From contig JBBSIN010000073.1 of the NCBI GenBank assembly GCA_038232055.1, forward strand, positions 1-9,347: a DNA stretch of 9,347 nt. Direction: 5' to 3'. Shown here one piece after another: positions 1 through 6,511 of the stretch. How positions within the stretch are numbered: position 1 is the stretch's first letter; every line of letters starts with the position of its first letter. The notes beneath the pieces are model-generated. The model saw only the letters and a program-made list of their open reading frames with translations. It had not been told where the DNA came from and made no database searches. A program made the position numbers and the translations under genes. The DNA is from JBBSIN01 sp038232055. GTDB lineage: Bacteria; Actinomycetota; Actinomycetes; JADGOV01.

Positions 1-73
1 GACGGCTCAACGACCTGACACTTCACCGGCGAGGGTCGTTCGGCTCGTGGCCGACCCAGGTGACCATGGCGCC
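1..73. other. Intergenic end of window, no gene seen
   Basis: These bases lie downstream of the serine hydrolase stop and run to the window edge. I see no coding signal. The only structure is a short GC-rich inverted repeat at 33-57, listed separately. Confidence 0.5.
33..57 (-). terminator. Possible hairpin terminator after the serine hydrolase gene
   Basis: GGGTCG at 33-38 is the exact reverse complement of CGACCC at 52-57. Alternatively TCGGC at 40-44 pairs with GCCGA at 50-54 around a 5-nt loop. The structure starts about 17 bases past the serine hydrolase stop. There is no T-tract on either side, so a classical Rho-independent terminator is not shown; actinobacteria often use such U-less hairpins. 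It could equally belong to a gene outside the window. Confidence 0.3.
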
Positions 74-889
74 TCAGTCGGCGATGTCGGCGAGCACGGC
101 GTCGGTGAACACCGGCCACGCCTCGGCCGCCCACGCACCGAAGTCGCGGTCGGTCAGGCACGCGCAGGCTGCGCTGGCTTCTGGGTCGACCCAGAGAAAG
201 GTGCCTGACTGGCCGAAGTGCCCGAACGTCCGAGGCGAGCTGTGCCGGCCGGTCCAGTGTGGCGCCTTGTCGTCGCGGATCTCCAGTCCCAGCCCCCAGT
301 CATTGGGCTCCTGACGGCCGAAGCCCGGCAGCACCCCGGTCAGCCCGGGGAAGGCCACGGAGGTCGCTGCCGACAGGGTGCGCGCGTCGAGGAGTCGCGG
401 CGCCAGCAGCTCCGCGCCGAACCTCAGCAGGTCCGTGACCGTCGACGCTGCGGCGTGCGCCGGCGAGCCGTCCAGCCGGGTGGAGCTCATGCCGAGCGGG
501 TCGAACACGGCCTCTCGTACGTAGTCGGCGAAGCCGATGCCGGTCGCCTTCTCGACGGTGTCGCCGAGCACGTCGAAGCCGGCGTTGGAGTAGATGCGCC
601 GCGTTCCCGGCGCGGCGAACGCATGTCGCTCCGCGAAGCCGAGTCCGGACGCGTGCGCCAGCAGATGCCGCACCGTGGAGCCGGCGGGTCCGGCCGGGTC
701 GTCGAGCGAGAGCGCCCCCTCCTCCGTGGCGACGAGGACGGCGTACGCCGAGAGCGGCTTGGTCACCGACGCCAAGGGGAAGACCCTGTCGGCGGGGCCG
801 TAGGTCTCGGGTGCGCCGCCGCCGCGACGCACGACGCCGACCGCCGCGGTGTTCACCGGCCAGCGCTCGACGGTCCGCAGCGACTCCAC
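74..889 (-). CDS. Serine hydrolase, class C beta-lactamase / penicillin-binding-protein-like
   Basis: A 271-residue protein of the beta-lactamase-related family (Pfam Beta-lactamase; relatives are class C beta-lactamases, D-aminopeptidases and esterases). All three active-site motifs are visible: S-V-T-K at residues 41-44 (nucleophilic Ser and general-base Lys), Y-S-N at 100-102, and H-F-G at 224-226 in the place of the KTG box. No signal peptide or membrane segment is seen, so it is probably cytoplasmic, which argues for an esterase or peptidase role rather than drug resistance. I chose the GTG at 889 because a TACGGT -10-like box lies 6 nt upstream, giving a leaderless mRNA. The frame stays open to an ATG at 955, but that start would overlap the divergent ybaK-like gene and add an Arg/Lys/Ser-rich stretch outside the domain. 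The substrate cannot be predicted. Confidence 0.85.
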   Translation of the reverse strand: MESLRTVERWPVNTAAVGVVRRGGGAPETYGPADRVFPLASVTKPLSAYAVLVATEEGALSLDDPAGPAGSTVRHLLAHASGLGFAERHAFAAPGTRRIYSNAGFDVLGDTVEKATGIGFADYVREAVFDPLGMSSTRLDGSPAHAAASTVTDLLRFGAELLAPRLLDARTLSAATSVAFPGLTGVLPGFGRQEPNDWGLGLEIRDDKAPHWTGRHSSPRTFGHFGQSGTFLWVDPEASAACACLTDRDFGAWAAEAWPVFTDAVLADIAD

Positions 890-895
890 GCTCGT

Positions 896-901
896 ACCGT
901 A
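896..901 (-). promoter_or_regulatory. Candidate -10 box for leaderless transcription of the serine hydrolase
   Basis: On the minus strand the hexamer reads TACGGT (TANNNT pattern) and is separated by 6 nt from the GTG at 889. This spacing would place +1 at the start codon. No good Shine-Dalgarno is present before that GTG, which agrees with a leaderless mRNA. No clear -35 box was found. Confidence 0.35.
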
Positions 902-924
902 GCGATCTCGGGAAGAATGCCGCC

Positions 925-1470
925 GTGCTCGGCTCTCTGCAGACTTCTTTCGCACTGACTCGACCGGACCTGCTCGCCGTACCGGTCGCAGCCGCCCTGC
1001 GCGGTCAGCCGGATCTGGCGGCCCAGGTGCAGGTTGCCGAGATCGACCCGGCGTACGCCGACACCGCCGCGTTTTGCGAACGGTACGGCGTCGCTCTGGA
1101 CGAGGCGGCCAACTGTGTCGTCGTCGCCGGCCGGCGCGCCGGTGAGACGCAGCTCGCCGCGTGCGTCGTCCTCGCCACCACTCGGGCGGACGTCAACGGC
1201 ATCGTCCGGCGCCGCATGGGTGCCCGCAAGGCGTCGTTCGCCCCGATGGACGACGCTGTCGCCGCCACCGGAATGGAGTACGGCGGCATCACCCCCTTGG
1301 GACTGCCACCGGGGTGGCCACTGCTGATCGACAGCGTGGTCGAGGGCACGGCTCTCGTCGTGGTCGGCAGCGGGCTCCGGCGCTCGAAGCTCGTGCTGCC
1401 CGGCTCCGCGCTGGGCCGAGTGACGGGCGCAGAGGTGCTTGACGGAATGGCGACCCCGGTCGAGGGCTGA
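925..1470 (+). CDS. YbaK/EbsC-family aminoacyl-tRNA deacylase homologue
   Basis: A 181-residue single-domain protein matching the YbaK/ProX editing fold, which hydrolyses mischarged tRNAs (in E. coli YbaK, Cys-tRNA-Pro) in trans. The family's C-terminal half is well kept: RRRMGARKASF at 95-105 corresponds to the 'LGAKK' segment, TGMEYGGITPLG at 115-126 to 'TGYLVGGISPLG', and LLIDS at 133-137 to the IID strand. The strand that carries the catalytic Lys in E. coli YbaK (Y-K-T-L-L-V) reads A-N-C-V-V-V at 62-67, so the Lys position is Asn63 in my by-eye alignment. It may be a divergent deacylase, a tRNA-binding relative or an inactive paralogue. The GTG at 925 is chosen because GGAAG at 911-915 is a good ribosome site 9 nt upstream; the longer open frame starting at 811 runs into the divergent serine hydrolase and is Arg-rich. 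Confidence 0.82.
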   Translation: MLGSLQTSFALTRPDLLAVPVAAALRGQPDLAAQVQVAEIDPAYADTAAFCERYGVALDEAANCVVVAGRRAGETQLAACVVLATTRADVNGIVRRRMGARKASFAPMDDAVAATGMEYGGITPLGLPPGWPLLIDSVVEGTALVVVGSGLRRSKLVLPGSALGRVTGAEVLDGMATPVEG

Positions 1471-1480
1471 CCAGCCGGCT

Positions 1481-1646
1481 TGCTATGGTGCGCCGGTCGG
1501 TCCTCGGGCCGACGGCGCAGCGCGCAGCGAAATCCGGTGAGAGTCCGGTGCTGTCCCGCAACTGTGATGCCCCGCGTACCGCGTGGGGACTAGCCAGGTC
1601 GCCTCGCCTGCGCCGACGACATCGACCCCTCGTGGGAAGGGGCGAT
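1481..1646 (+). promoter_or_regulatory. Cobalamin riboswitch (RF00174 type)
   Basis: The conserved B12-box core is nearly canonical: AATCCGGTGAGAGTCCGG at 1531-1548, GCTGTCCCGCAACTGTGA at 1550-1567, and the downstream AGCCAGG at 1592-1598. Supporting stems are visible. 1492-1500 pairs with 1509-1516 (one bulge), CCCC-GCG pairs with CGC-GTGGGG within 1570-1587, and a 9-bp stem with one bulged A pairs ATCG/CCCCT at 1621-1630 with AGGGG/CGAT at 1638-1646. The outer boundaries are approximate. It lies 45 to 210 bases before the BtuF-like gene, so binding of adenosyl- or another cobalamin should turn the importer off. A TATGGT at 1484-1489 could be a -10 box, but the -35 region is weak; transcription may begin here or inside the end of the preceding gene. 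Confidence 0.93.
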
Positions 1647-1666
1647 CCGTCTCGGCGGGTCTCACG

Positions 1667-1685
1667 CTTCCCGGACTACCGGAGG
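1667..1685 (+). promoter_or_regulatory. Putative Shine-Dalgarno-sequestering helix of the riboswitch expression platform
   Basis: CTTCC at 1667-1671 can pair with GGAGG at 1681-1685 (four Watson-Crick pairs and one U-G) around a 9-nt loop. GGAGG is the ribosome site of the BtuF-like gene, 5 nt before its ATG at 1691. No terminator with a U-tract is seen between riboswitch and start, which favours control of translation initiation. A competing CCGG-ACTA-CCGG hairpin at 1671-1682 overlaps the same region. The model is inferred by eye, without folding energies. Confidence 0.4.
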
Positions 1686-1690
1686 ACCGT

Positions 1691-2644
1691 ATGAGGCCCG
1701 TACGCCGCGCCGTTCCGATCGCGTTGACAGCCGTCATAGCGCTAGTCATCACAGCGTGCGGGACGGCCGAGAAGACCGCTCCGCCGGCTCCGCGGTCGGC
1801 CGACTACCCGGTCACCGTCCACACCGGTACGGGCACCGTGACGGTGCCGGCTCGGCCCCGGCGGATCGTCTCGCTCTCTCCCGCCGCCACCGAGATGCTC
1901 TACGCCGTCGGGGCGGGTTCGCAGGTCGCTGCGGTCGACCAACTCTCGGACTATCCCGACCAGGCGCCCAGGACCAAGCTGTCCGGCTATCAGCCCAACG
2001 CCGAGGCGGTCATCAACTACTCGCCCGACCTCGTCGTCCTCTCCGACGACATCGGGGGGATCGTCAAGGCGTTGACCAAGGTGAAGATCCCGGTGATTCG
2101 GACCCCGGCCGCCAGTACGCTGTCGGACTCCTACGACGAGATCACTCAACTGGGCGTCGCGACCGGACACCGCAGTGTGGCGGCCCAGGTCGTCGGGACC
2201 ATGAAGCAGGAGATCGCCCGAGTCGTGAGCACCACCCAGAAACCGGCGAGACCACTTAGCTATTACTACGAGCTGGACAACAATCACTACACAGCCACGT
2301 CTGCCACCTTCATCGGGCAGATCTTCACCAAGTTCGGGCTGCGCAACATCGCCGACAAGGCCGACCGTCAGGGCACCGGGTACCCCAAACTGTCGGCAGA
2401 GGACATCGTCCAGGCCAGCCCCGACCTGATCTTTCTCGCCGACGGGAAGTGCTGCAAGATCACGCCGGCGACCGTGGCGCACCGGCCGGGCTGGGACCAC
2501 ATCCGGGCGGTGCGGCAGCACGACGTCGTGAGCCTCGACGCCGACATTGCCTCCCGATGGGGACCGCGCGTTGTGGACCTGGCCAAGGCCGTGGCGGCCG
2601 CAGTGACCAGAGCGCAGGCTCACGCAGCTGCCCCGGTCGGGTGA
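1691..2644 (+). CDS. btuF: Cobalamin ABC transporter substrate-binding lipoprotein (BtuF-like)
   Basis: A 317-residue class III periplasmic-binding-type lipoprotein. Residues 1-22 form a lipoprotein signal with positive n-region, hydrophobic core and lipobox I-T-A-C, giving Cys23 as the lipidated N terminus on the outer face of the membrane. The BtuF-like lobe starts at P-R-R-I-V-S-L-S-P-A-A-T-E (56-68), followed by D-Y-P-D-Q-A at 88-92. Glu105 (in P-N-A-E) and Glu237 (in S-A-E-D), each followed by an 'SPDL' strand, are the likely glutamates that dock on permease arginines. A vicinal Cys pair at 254-255 sits near the C-terminal ligand-facing region. The length suits the family. The start at the ATG is fixed by GGAGG at 1681-1685 and by the signal peptide. 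The riboswitch points to a cobalamin or cobinamide ligand rather than an iron siderophore, although sequence alone cannot exclude another corrinoid. Confidence 0.9.
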   Translation: MRPVRRAVPIALTAVIALVITACGTAEKTAPPAPRSADYPVTVHTGTGTVTVPARPRRIVSLSPAATEMLYAVGAGSQVAAVDQLSDYPDQAPRTKLSGYQPNAEAVINYSPDLVVLSDDIGGIVKALTKVKIPVIRTPAASTLSDSYDEITQLGVATGHRSVAAQVVGTMKQEIARVVSTTQKPARPLSYYYELDNNHYTATSATFIGQIFTKFGLRNIADKADRQGTGYPKLSAEDIVQASPDLIFLADGKCCKITPATVAHRPGWDHIRAVRQHDVVSLDADIASRWGPRVVDLAKAVAAAVTRAQAHAAAPVG

Positions 2645-3678
2645 GCGGACGCCGGCGGCTGCCGGTCCGCGCGCTGGCCGTCATGCTCCTGCTGTTGCTC
2701 GGCGCCTTCGGGATCGGCCTGACCACCGGTGCCGTGCACATCGGACCCGGCCAGGTCCTCCTCGCATTGATCGATCGGCTGCCTCATGTCCACCGCGGCA
2801 CCGGCCTTACCCAGGTTCAAGACAGCGTGCTGTTCCAGCTGCGGCTCCCGCGGGTGCTGCTCGGCGCTCTGGTCGGTGGACTGTTGGCGATCGCCGGCGC
2901 CGGCTACCAAGGGGTCTTCCGCAACCCGCTCGCCGATCCCTATCTGCTCGGTGCGGCGGCCGGCGCCGGCCTCGGCGCGACCCTCGTCATCGACCACACT
3001 CGAGTCGCCTCGCTCGGCGGCGTGGGGATCGTTCCGCTCGCCGCCTTCGCCGGGGCGGTCGCCGGAGTCTTGCTCGCCTACCTGCTGGGTACGGCTGTCG
3101 GCCGCAGCGGCACCGGCAACCTGGTGCTGGCGGGCGTCGCGGTCGCCTCGTTCCTCACCGCCATCCAGACCTTCGTGCAGCAGAGCAAGGTGGAGGAGAT
3201 CCAGCAGGTCTACTCCTTTCTGCTGGGAGAGCTGTCCACGGCCGGATGGCCGGAGCTGGCCCTGGTCGCGCCGTACGCCCTGGTGAGCACGGTTGTGCTG
3301 TTGGCGCACGGCAGGCCGCTGGATGTGCTGTCGGTGGGCGACGACGAGGCGCAGAGCCTCGGCTTGCCGGCCAGGCGGGTGCGGTTCGTCGTGTTGGTTG
3401 CCGCGTCGCTGGCCACCGCCTCCGCCGTCGCGGTCAGCGGGCTGATCGGCTTCGTCGGCATCGTCGTGCCACACGTCGTACGGCGGCTGGCCGGTAGCAG
3501 TTACCGAGTGGTGCTGCCGCTGTCGATGCTCGGCGGGGCGGCGTTCCTCGTACTCGCCGACGTGGTCGCCCGCACCGTCGTGGCCCCAGCCGAGTTGCCG
3601 ATCGGCGTGGTGACCGCATTCGTCGGCGCGCCATTCTTCGCAGTTGTCCTTCGTACGACGCGCAGGGTGGGTACCTGA
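2641..3678 (+). CDS. btuC: Cobalamin ABC transporter permease (BtuC/FecCD family)
   Basis: A 345-residue polytopic membrane protein with the FecCD permease pattern. It has a positive N terminus (residues 3-10), a first membrane helix at about 11-31, and the family signature R-L-P-R-V-L-L-G-A-L-V-G-G at 68-80. Next come AGAGYQGVFRNPLADPYLLG (85-104), the segment F-L-L-G-E-L-S at 193-199, and the cytoplasmic coupling region G-L-I-G-F-V-G-I-V-V-P-H at 267-278. About ten hydrophobic segments are expected, as in BtuC. The protein dimerises to form the translocation channel and contacts the ATPase. The GTG start overlaps the btuF stop (GTGA, 4 nt), so translation is probably coupled; no strong independent ribosome site is present. 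An upstream in-frame extension lies wholly inside btuF and lacks membrane character. Confidence 0.92.
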   Translation: MSGRRRLPVRALAVMLLLLLGAFGIGLTTGAVHIGPGQVLLALIDRLPHVHRGTGLTQVQDSVLFQLRLPRVLLGALVGGLLAIAGAGYQGVFRNPLADPYLLGAAAGAGLGATLVIDHTRVASLGGVGIVPLAAFAGAVAGVLLAYLLGTAVGRSGTGNLVLAGVAVASFLTAIQTFVQQSKVEEIQQVYSFLLGELSTAGWPELALVAPYALVSTVVLLAHGRPLDVLSVGDDEAQSLGLPARRVRFVVLVAASLATASAVAVSGLIGFVGIVVPHVVRRLAGSSYRVVLPLSMLGGAAFLVLADVVARTVVAPAELPIGVVTAFVGAPFFAVVLRTTRRVGT

Positions 3679-3680
3679 CC

Positions 3681-4514
3681 GTGCCTTCCCCCGGGGTCGC
3701 GGTACGCGGTCTGGCGGTGCGGCTGGACGGTACGCCGATCCTGCGCGGCGTCGACCTGTGCGCACCGGCCGGCAGCTGGCTCGGGGTGATCGGGCCGAAC
3801 GGCGCCGGCAAATCGACGCTGCTGCGGGCCGTCGCCGGCCTGCTGCGCTTCGACGGTGAGGTGCGGGTAGGCGGCGTCGCGCCGGCCGCGCTGTCGCCTC
3901 GGCAGCGGGCCCGCCGCCTCGCTTATGCACCGCAGGTGCCGGTCATGCCGCCGGACATGGCCGTGTTCGACTACGTCCTGCTCGGTCGCACTCCCTACAT
4001 CGGTTACCTGGCCCGCGAGAGCCGGGCGGACCGGATGGCGGCCACCGCCATCCTGGATCGCCTGGACCTACGCCCCTTGCAGCAGCGACGGCTGGAAAGC
4101 CTGTCCGGCGGTGAGCGGCAACGGGTCGTCCTCGCCAGGGCCCTCGCGCAGGAGGCACCCGTCCTGCTGCTCGACGAGCCCACCACTTCTCTCGACCTGG
4201 GACATCAGCAGCAGGTGCTGGAACTGGTCGACCAGTTGCGCAGGGCCGACCGGCTCACCGTCGTCACGACGCTGCACGACCTCAGTCTGGCCGGTCAGTA
4301 CGCCGACGAGCTGCTGCTGCTCGCGGGCGGTCGGGCAGTGGCCGCCGGCGAGCCCGTGGCGGTGCTCACCGAGGAGCTGTTGGCAGCCCACTACGGCGCG
4401 CGAGTCAGCGTGACCACGGACGGAGCCGGCCGGCCCGTCGTCCAGCTGGTCCGCCCGGGGCGATCCGACCGCGGCGAGGTCGGCGGAAACGTGGGGCGTC
4501 AGCGGCCGTCGTAG
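3681..4514 (+). CDS. btuD: Cobalamin ABC transporter ATP-binding protein (BtuD/FepC type)
   Basis: A 277-residue cytoplasmic ABC ATPase that drives corrinoid import with the two preceding proteins. Seen directly: Walker A G-P-N-G-A-G-K-S-T at 38-46, Q-loop Gln85 in Y-A-P-Q, the ABC signature L-S-G-G-E-R-Q at 141-147, Walker B V-L-L-L-D-E at 161-166 with catalytic Glu166, D-loop S-L-D at 170-172, and H-loop His199 in T-L-H-D. No active-site residue is missing. The GTG start is 2 nt after the permease stop, with a GGGTGGG stretch at 3665-3671 as ribosome site. The last 20 or so residues are Gly/Arg-rich and unlikely to be conserved; the final 16 bp overlap the end of the convergent monooxygenase gene. 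The family also contains ferric-siderophore ATPases; the B12 assignment rests on the riboswitch and operon. Confidence 0.92.
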   Translation: MPSPGVAVRGLAVRLDGTPILRGVDLCAPAGSWLGVIGPNGAGKSTLLRAVAGLLRFDGEVRVGGVAPAALSPRQRARRLAYAPQVPVMPPDMAVFDYVLLGRTPYIGYLARESRADRMAATAILDRLDLRPLQQRRLESLSGGERQRVVLARALAQEAPVLLLDEPTTSLDLGHQQQVLELVDQLRRADRLTVVTTLHDLSLAGQYADELLLLAGGRAVAAGEPVAVLTEELLAAHYGARVSVTTDGAGRPVVQLVRPGRSDRGEVGGNVGRQRPS

Positions 4515-5524
4515 CCCGCGATCACCTGCTCGCCGAAGCGGGCCATCTCCTCGCGCTGCGGTGAGAACTGCAGCAGCATGAGGTCGACGCCCGCGCTCTC
4601 GTACGCCCGGATCCGCTCGCCGATCTGCTCGGGCGTCCCGACAAGACCGGCGCGCAGCCCACGGTTGGAGACGCTGTACTCCTCGAGCGAGACCTGCGAC
4701 TCCAGTTGTGACCCGGAGACGAAGTCCTGGTACGACGCATACGCCTCCGGACTCGACCGGACGTCGAGCACCCGGTCCAGCTCGGCCTGAGCCGCTTTCT
4801 CGCTGTCGCGGCAGATGACGAAGCCGGAGACGCCGAAGCGCAGCGGCGGGCGGCCGACGTCGCTGCGGCGGGCGTTCATGTCGGCGACCTTTCCGGCGAT
4901 GGTCTCCGGTGGGTCACCGTGCATGACATACGCGTCGCCGTAGGTGGAGATCACCTCCTTGGCCTTGGGCGACTCGCCACCCATGTAGACCGTCGGCCAC
5001 GCCGACGGCTTCGGCTCCATGACAGCGCCCTCCACGTCGTAGAAGTCGCCGTGCGCACTGACGGTGTCGTCGGTGAGCAATCGGCGCAGCAACCCGAGCC
5101 ACTCCTCGGTACGCGCGTACCGAGCGTCGTGGATGTCGAACGGCGCGCCGTACTGCGTCGCCTCGTCCTTCCACCACGAGGACACGACGTTGAGGCTGAC
5201 CCGACCGGGCGCCACCGTGTCCAGGGTCGAGATCGCCTTCGCGGTGAGCGACGGGGAGTGGTAGTTCGGGCGCACGGCGAGCATGAGCTCGAGCCGTTCG
5301 GTGACGGCCGCGACGGCCGGTGCCAGCGTCCAGGCGTCGAGCGCCGGCGCCCGGTGGCCCTTGATGTCGTTGAGGTTGAGCTCCGCGATGAGCGTGAGGT
5401 CGAAGCCGTGCCGCTCGCTGTCCTGGGACAAGGAGCGGAGATAGGGCCACGCCACGCTCATGCCCTCGTCCGGCACGTTGCGCAGCCAACCGCCGAAGAC
5501 GGGCATCCAGTAGCCGAACCGCAT
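4499..5524 (-). CDS. LLM-class flavin-dependent monooxygenase (SsuD/RutA-like)
   Basis: A 341-residue protein of the bacterial luciferase-like monooxygenase family, TIM-barrel enzymes that use reduced FMN and O2 (relatives: SsuD alkanesulfonate, SfnG dimethylsulfone and RutA pyrimidine oxygenases). Visible landmarks are the N-terminal strand M-R-F-G-Y-W-M-P-V-F-G-G (1-12), R-P-N-Y-H-S-P at 85-91, L-D-T-V-A-P-G-R-V-S-L-N-V-V at 101-114, the flavin-phosphate-side segment R-Y-A-R-T-E-E-W at 135-142, and V-Y-M-G-G-E-S at 179-185. The length is normal. Its ATG shares one base with the stop of the upstream ATP-grasp gene (TGATG), and AGGAAGGG (minus strand, 5533-5540) is a good ribosome site. No flavin reductase gene is in the window, so FMNH2 must come from elsewhere. 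The substrate is unknown. The frame stays open far upstream, but that extension is a GC artefact across the ATP-grasp gene. Confidence 0.9.
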   Translation of the reverse strand: MRFGYWMPVFGGWLRNVPDEGMSVAWPYLRSLSQDSERHGFDLTLIAELNLNDIKGHRAPALDAWTLAPAVAAVTERLELMLAVRPNYHSPSLTAKAISTLDTVAPGRVSLNVVSSWWKDEATQYGAPFDIHDARYARTEEWLGLLRRLLTDDTVSAHGDFYDVEGAVMEPKPSAWPTVYMGGESPKAKEVISTYGDAYVMHGDPPETIAGKVADMNARRSDVGRPPLRFGVSGFVICRDSEKAAQAELDRVLDVRSSPEAYASYQDFVSGSQLESQVSLEEYSVSNRGLRAGLVGTPEQIGERIRAYESAGVDLMLLQFSPQREEMARFGEQVIAGYDGR

Positions 5525-6459
5525 CAGCGCCGCCCTTCCTCGTCGAGGAGCCGGTGCAGGAAGCGCGCAACCTCCCGGGGACCGGAGCGCTCCGACTGAG
5601 CCTCCACCTCGGCGTTGTAGTTGGTGTTGGTGTTGATGTCGTAGGTCACCAGGCGCCCGTCCCCGCTCTCGATGAACTCGAACCCGGCGATCTCGACCCC
5701 GTGCCGCCCGGCGAAGTCGAGGTAGCGCTGCACGATCGGCGACTCGAAGTCCTTGCGCAGCGAGAAAAGCCCAGTAGTCGACCCGTCGGCCGGGCAAAGC
5801 GCCTCGTCGACCGCGCACGCGTCGGCCGGGCAGAGCTGGAACCCGCCGCGCGCCGTGTCGGCCGTGATGGCGTACACGAAACGAGAGCCGACGATCTCCA
5901 CGCGGGTGATGAACGGCCGCGCCGGTTCGACGTACTCCTGCAGCAGCGTGATGCCGTCCACGGGCGGCTCGTACTCGGCTGAGGCGACGTACGCCGCCCA
6001 TGCGTCGCCGCTGTCGAATCGGCGTACGCCGAGTCCCTTGCCACCCTGGTTGTGCTTCGCGACGAACGGGGTGGGCAACCGCCCCGCCGCCGCCGCGAGG
6101 TCGCGTTGCCCAGCAACCGCGATGGTCCTCGGCACGTCGAAGCCGGCCGCGCGCAGTGCCGTGAGCTGGTCGACCTTGCTCATCTCGAGTTCCAGCACAC
6201 GCCGCCCGTTGACGACCCGCCGCCCGTGCGTCTCGAGCCAGGACAGCACGGCGCGGGTGTGGTCCTTTGCTCGCGGGTGCCCACGGGTGTGCGACGACGC
6301 GCTCATCCGTGACCAGAAGACGCCCGGCGGCGGCTCCGCATCCAGGTCTAGGACGCCCTCGTCGAGAAGCCACTCCTCGTAGGGCACGCTCTCCTCGGCG
6401 AGCGCGGCGGCGAACGGCGGGAACCACTCGGGGTTCTCGTGGAGCACGTAGACCCTCAT
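5524..6459 (-). CDS. RimK-like ATP-grasp ligase
   Basis: A 311-residue ATP-grasp enzyme. Such enzymes activate a carboxylate as acyl-phosphate and join it to an amine or thiol. A preATP-grasp region (about 1-85) is followed by V-V-N-G and the helix E-M-S-K-V-D-Q-L at 92-99, typical of RimK-type proteins. Then come A-G-F-D-V-P-R-T at 105-112, the nucleotide-binding strand and Gly-rich loop V-A-K-H-N-Q-G-G-K-G at 133-142, the adenine-contact strand L-L-Q-E-Y-V at 172-177, and the metal site F-E-F-I-E (260-264) with D-I-N-T-N at 274-278. All core residues look present, so it should be active. Unusual is a Cys cluster, C-x4-C-x6-C at 210, 215 and 222. The ATG at 6459 lacks a clear Shine-Dalgarno, but the family N terminus (M-R-V-Y-V-L) begins exactly there. 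It is the first gene of a two-gene operon with the monooxygenase. Substrates are unknown. Confidence 0.85.
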   Translation of the reverse strand: MRVYVLHENPEWFPPFAAALAEESVPYEEWLLDEGVLDLDAEPPPGVFWSRMSASSHTRGHPRAKDHTRAVLSWLETHGRRVVNGRRVLELEMSKVDQLTALRAAGFDVPRTIAVAGQRDLAAAAGRLPTPFVAKHNQGGKGLGVRRFDSGDAWAAYVASAEYEPPVDGITLLQEYVEPARPFITRVEIVGSRFVYAITADTARGGFQLCPADACAVDEALCPADGSTTGLFSLRKDFESPIVQRYLDFAGRHGVEIAGFEFIESGDGRLVTYDINTNTNYNAEVEAQSERSGPREVARFLHRLLDEEGRR

Positions 6460-6511
6460 GCTGAACGGCCAACGTCGGTCCGGTCACGGTGCTTCCCGGC
6501 AGGTGCGGGAT

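Noticed and set aside
74..889. Antibiotic-resistance class C beta-lactamase
   Set aside because: The SxxK and YSN motifs are shared by many esterases and peptidases. With no export signal and HFG in the place of KTG, resistance is not supported.
218..958. 246-codon plus-strand frame opposite the serine hydrolase
   Set aside because: Arg/Gly-rich shadow; the minus strand has the complete SxxK, YSN and HxG motif set.
1490..1660. tRNA gene or intrinsic terminator in the ybaK-btuF gap
   Set aside because: The stems are explained by the cobalamin riboswitch; there is no cloverleaf or T-loop consensus, and no hairpin followed by a T-tract.
2620..3930. 436-codon open frame on the minus strand antisense to btuC and btuD
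   Set aside because: It is rich in Arg, Gln, Asp and Gly with no domain, and the plus-strand frames encode well-recognised transporter proteins.
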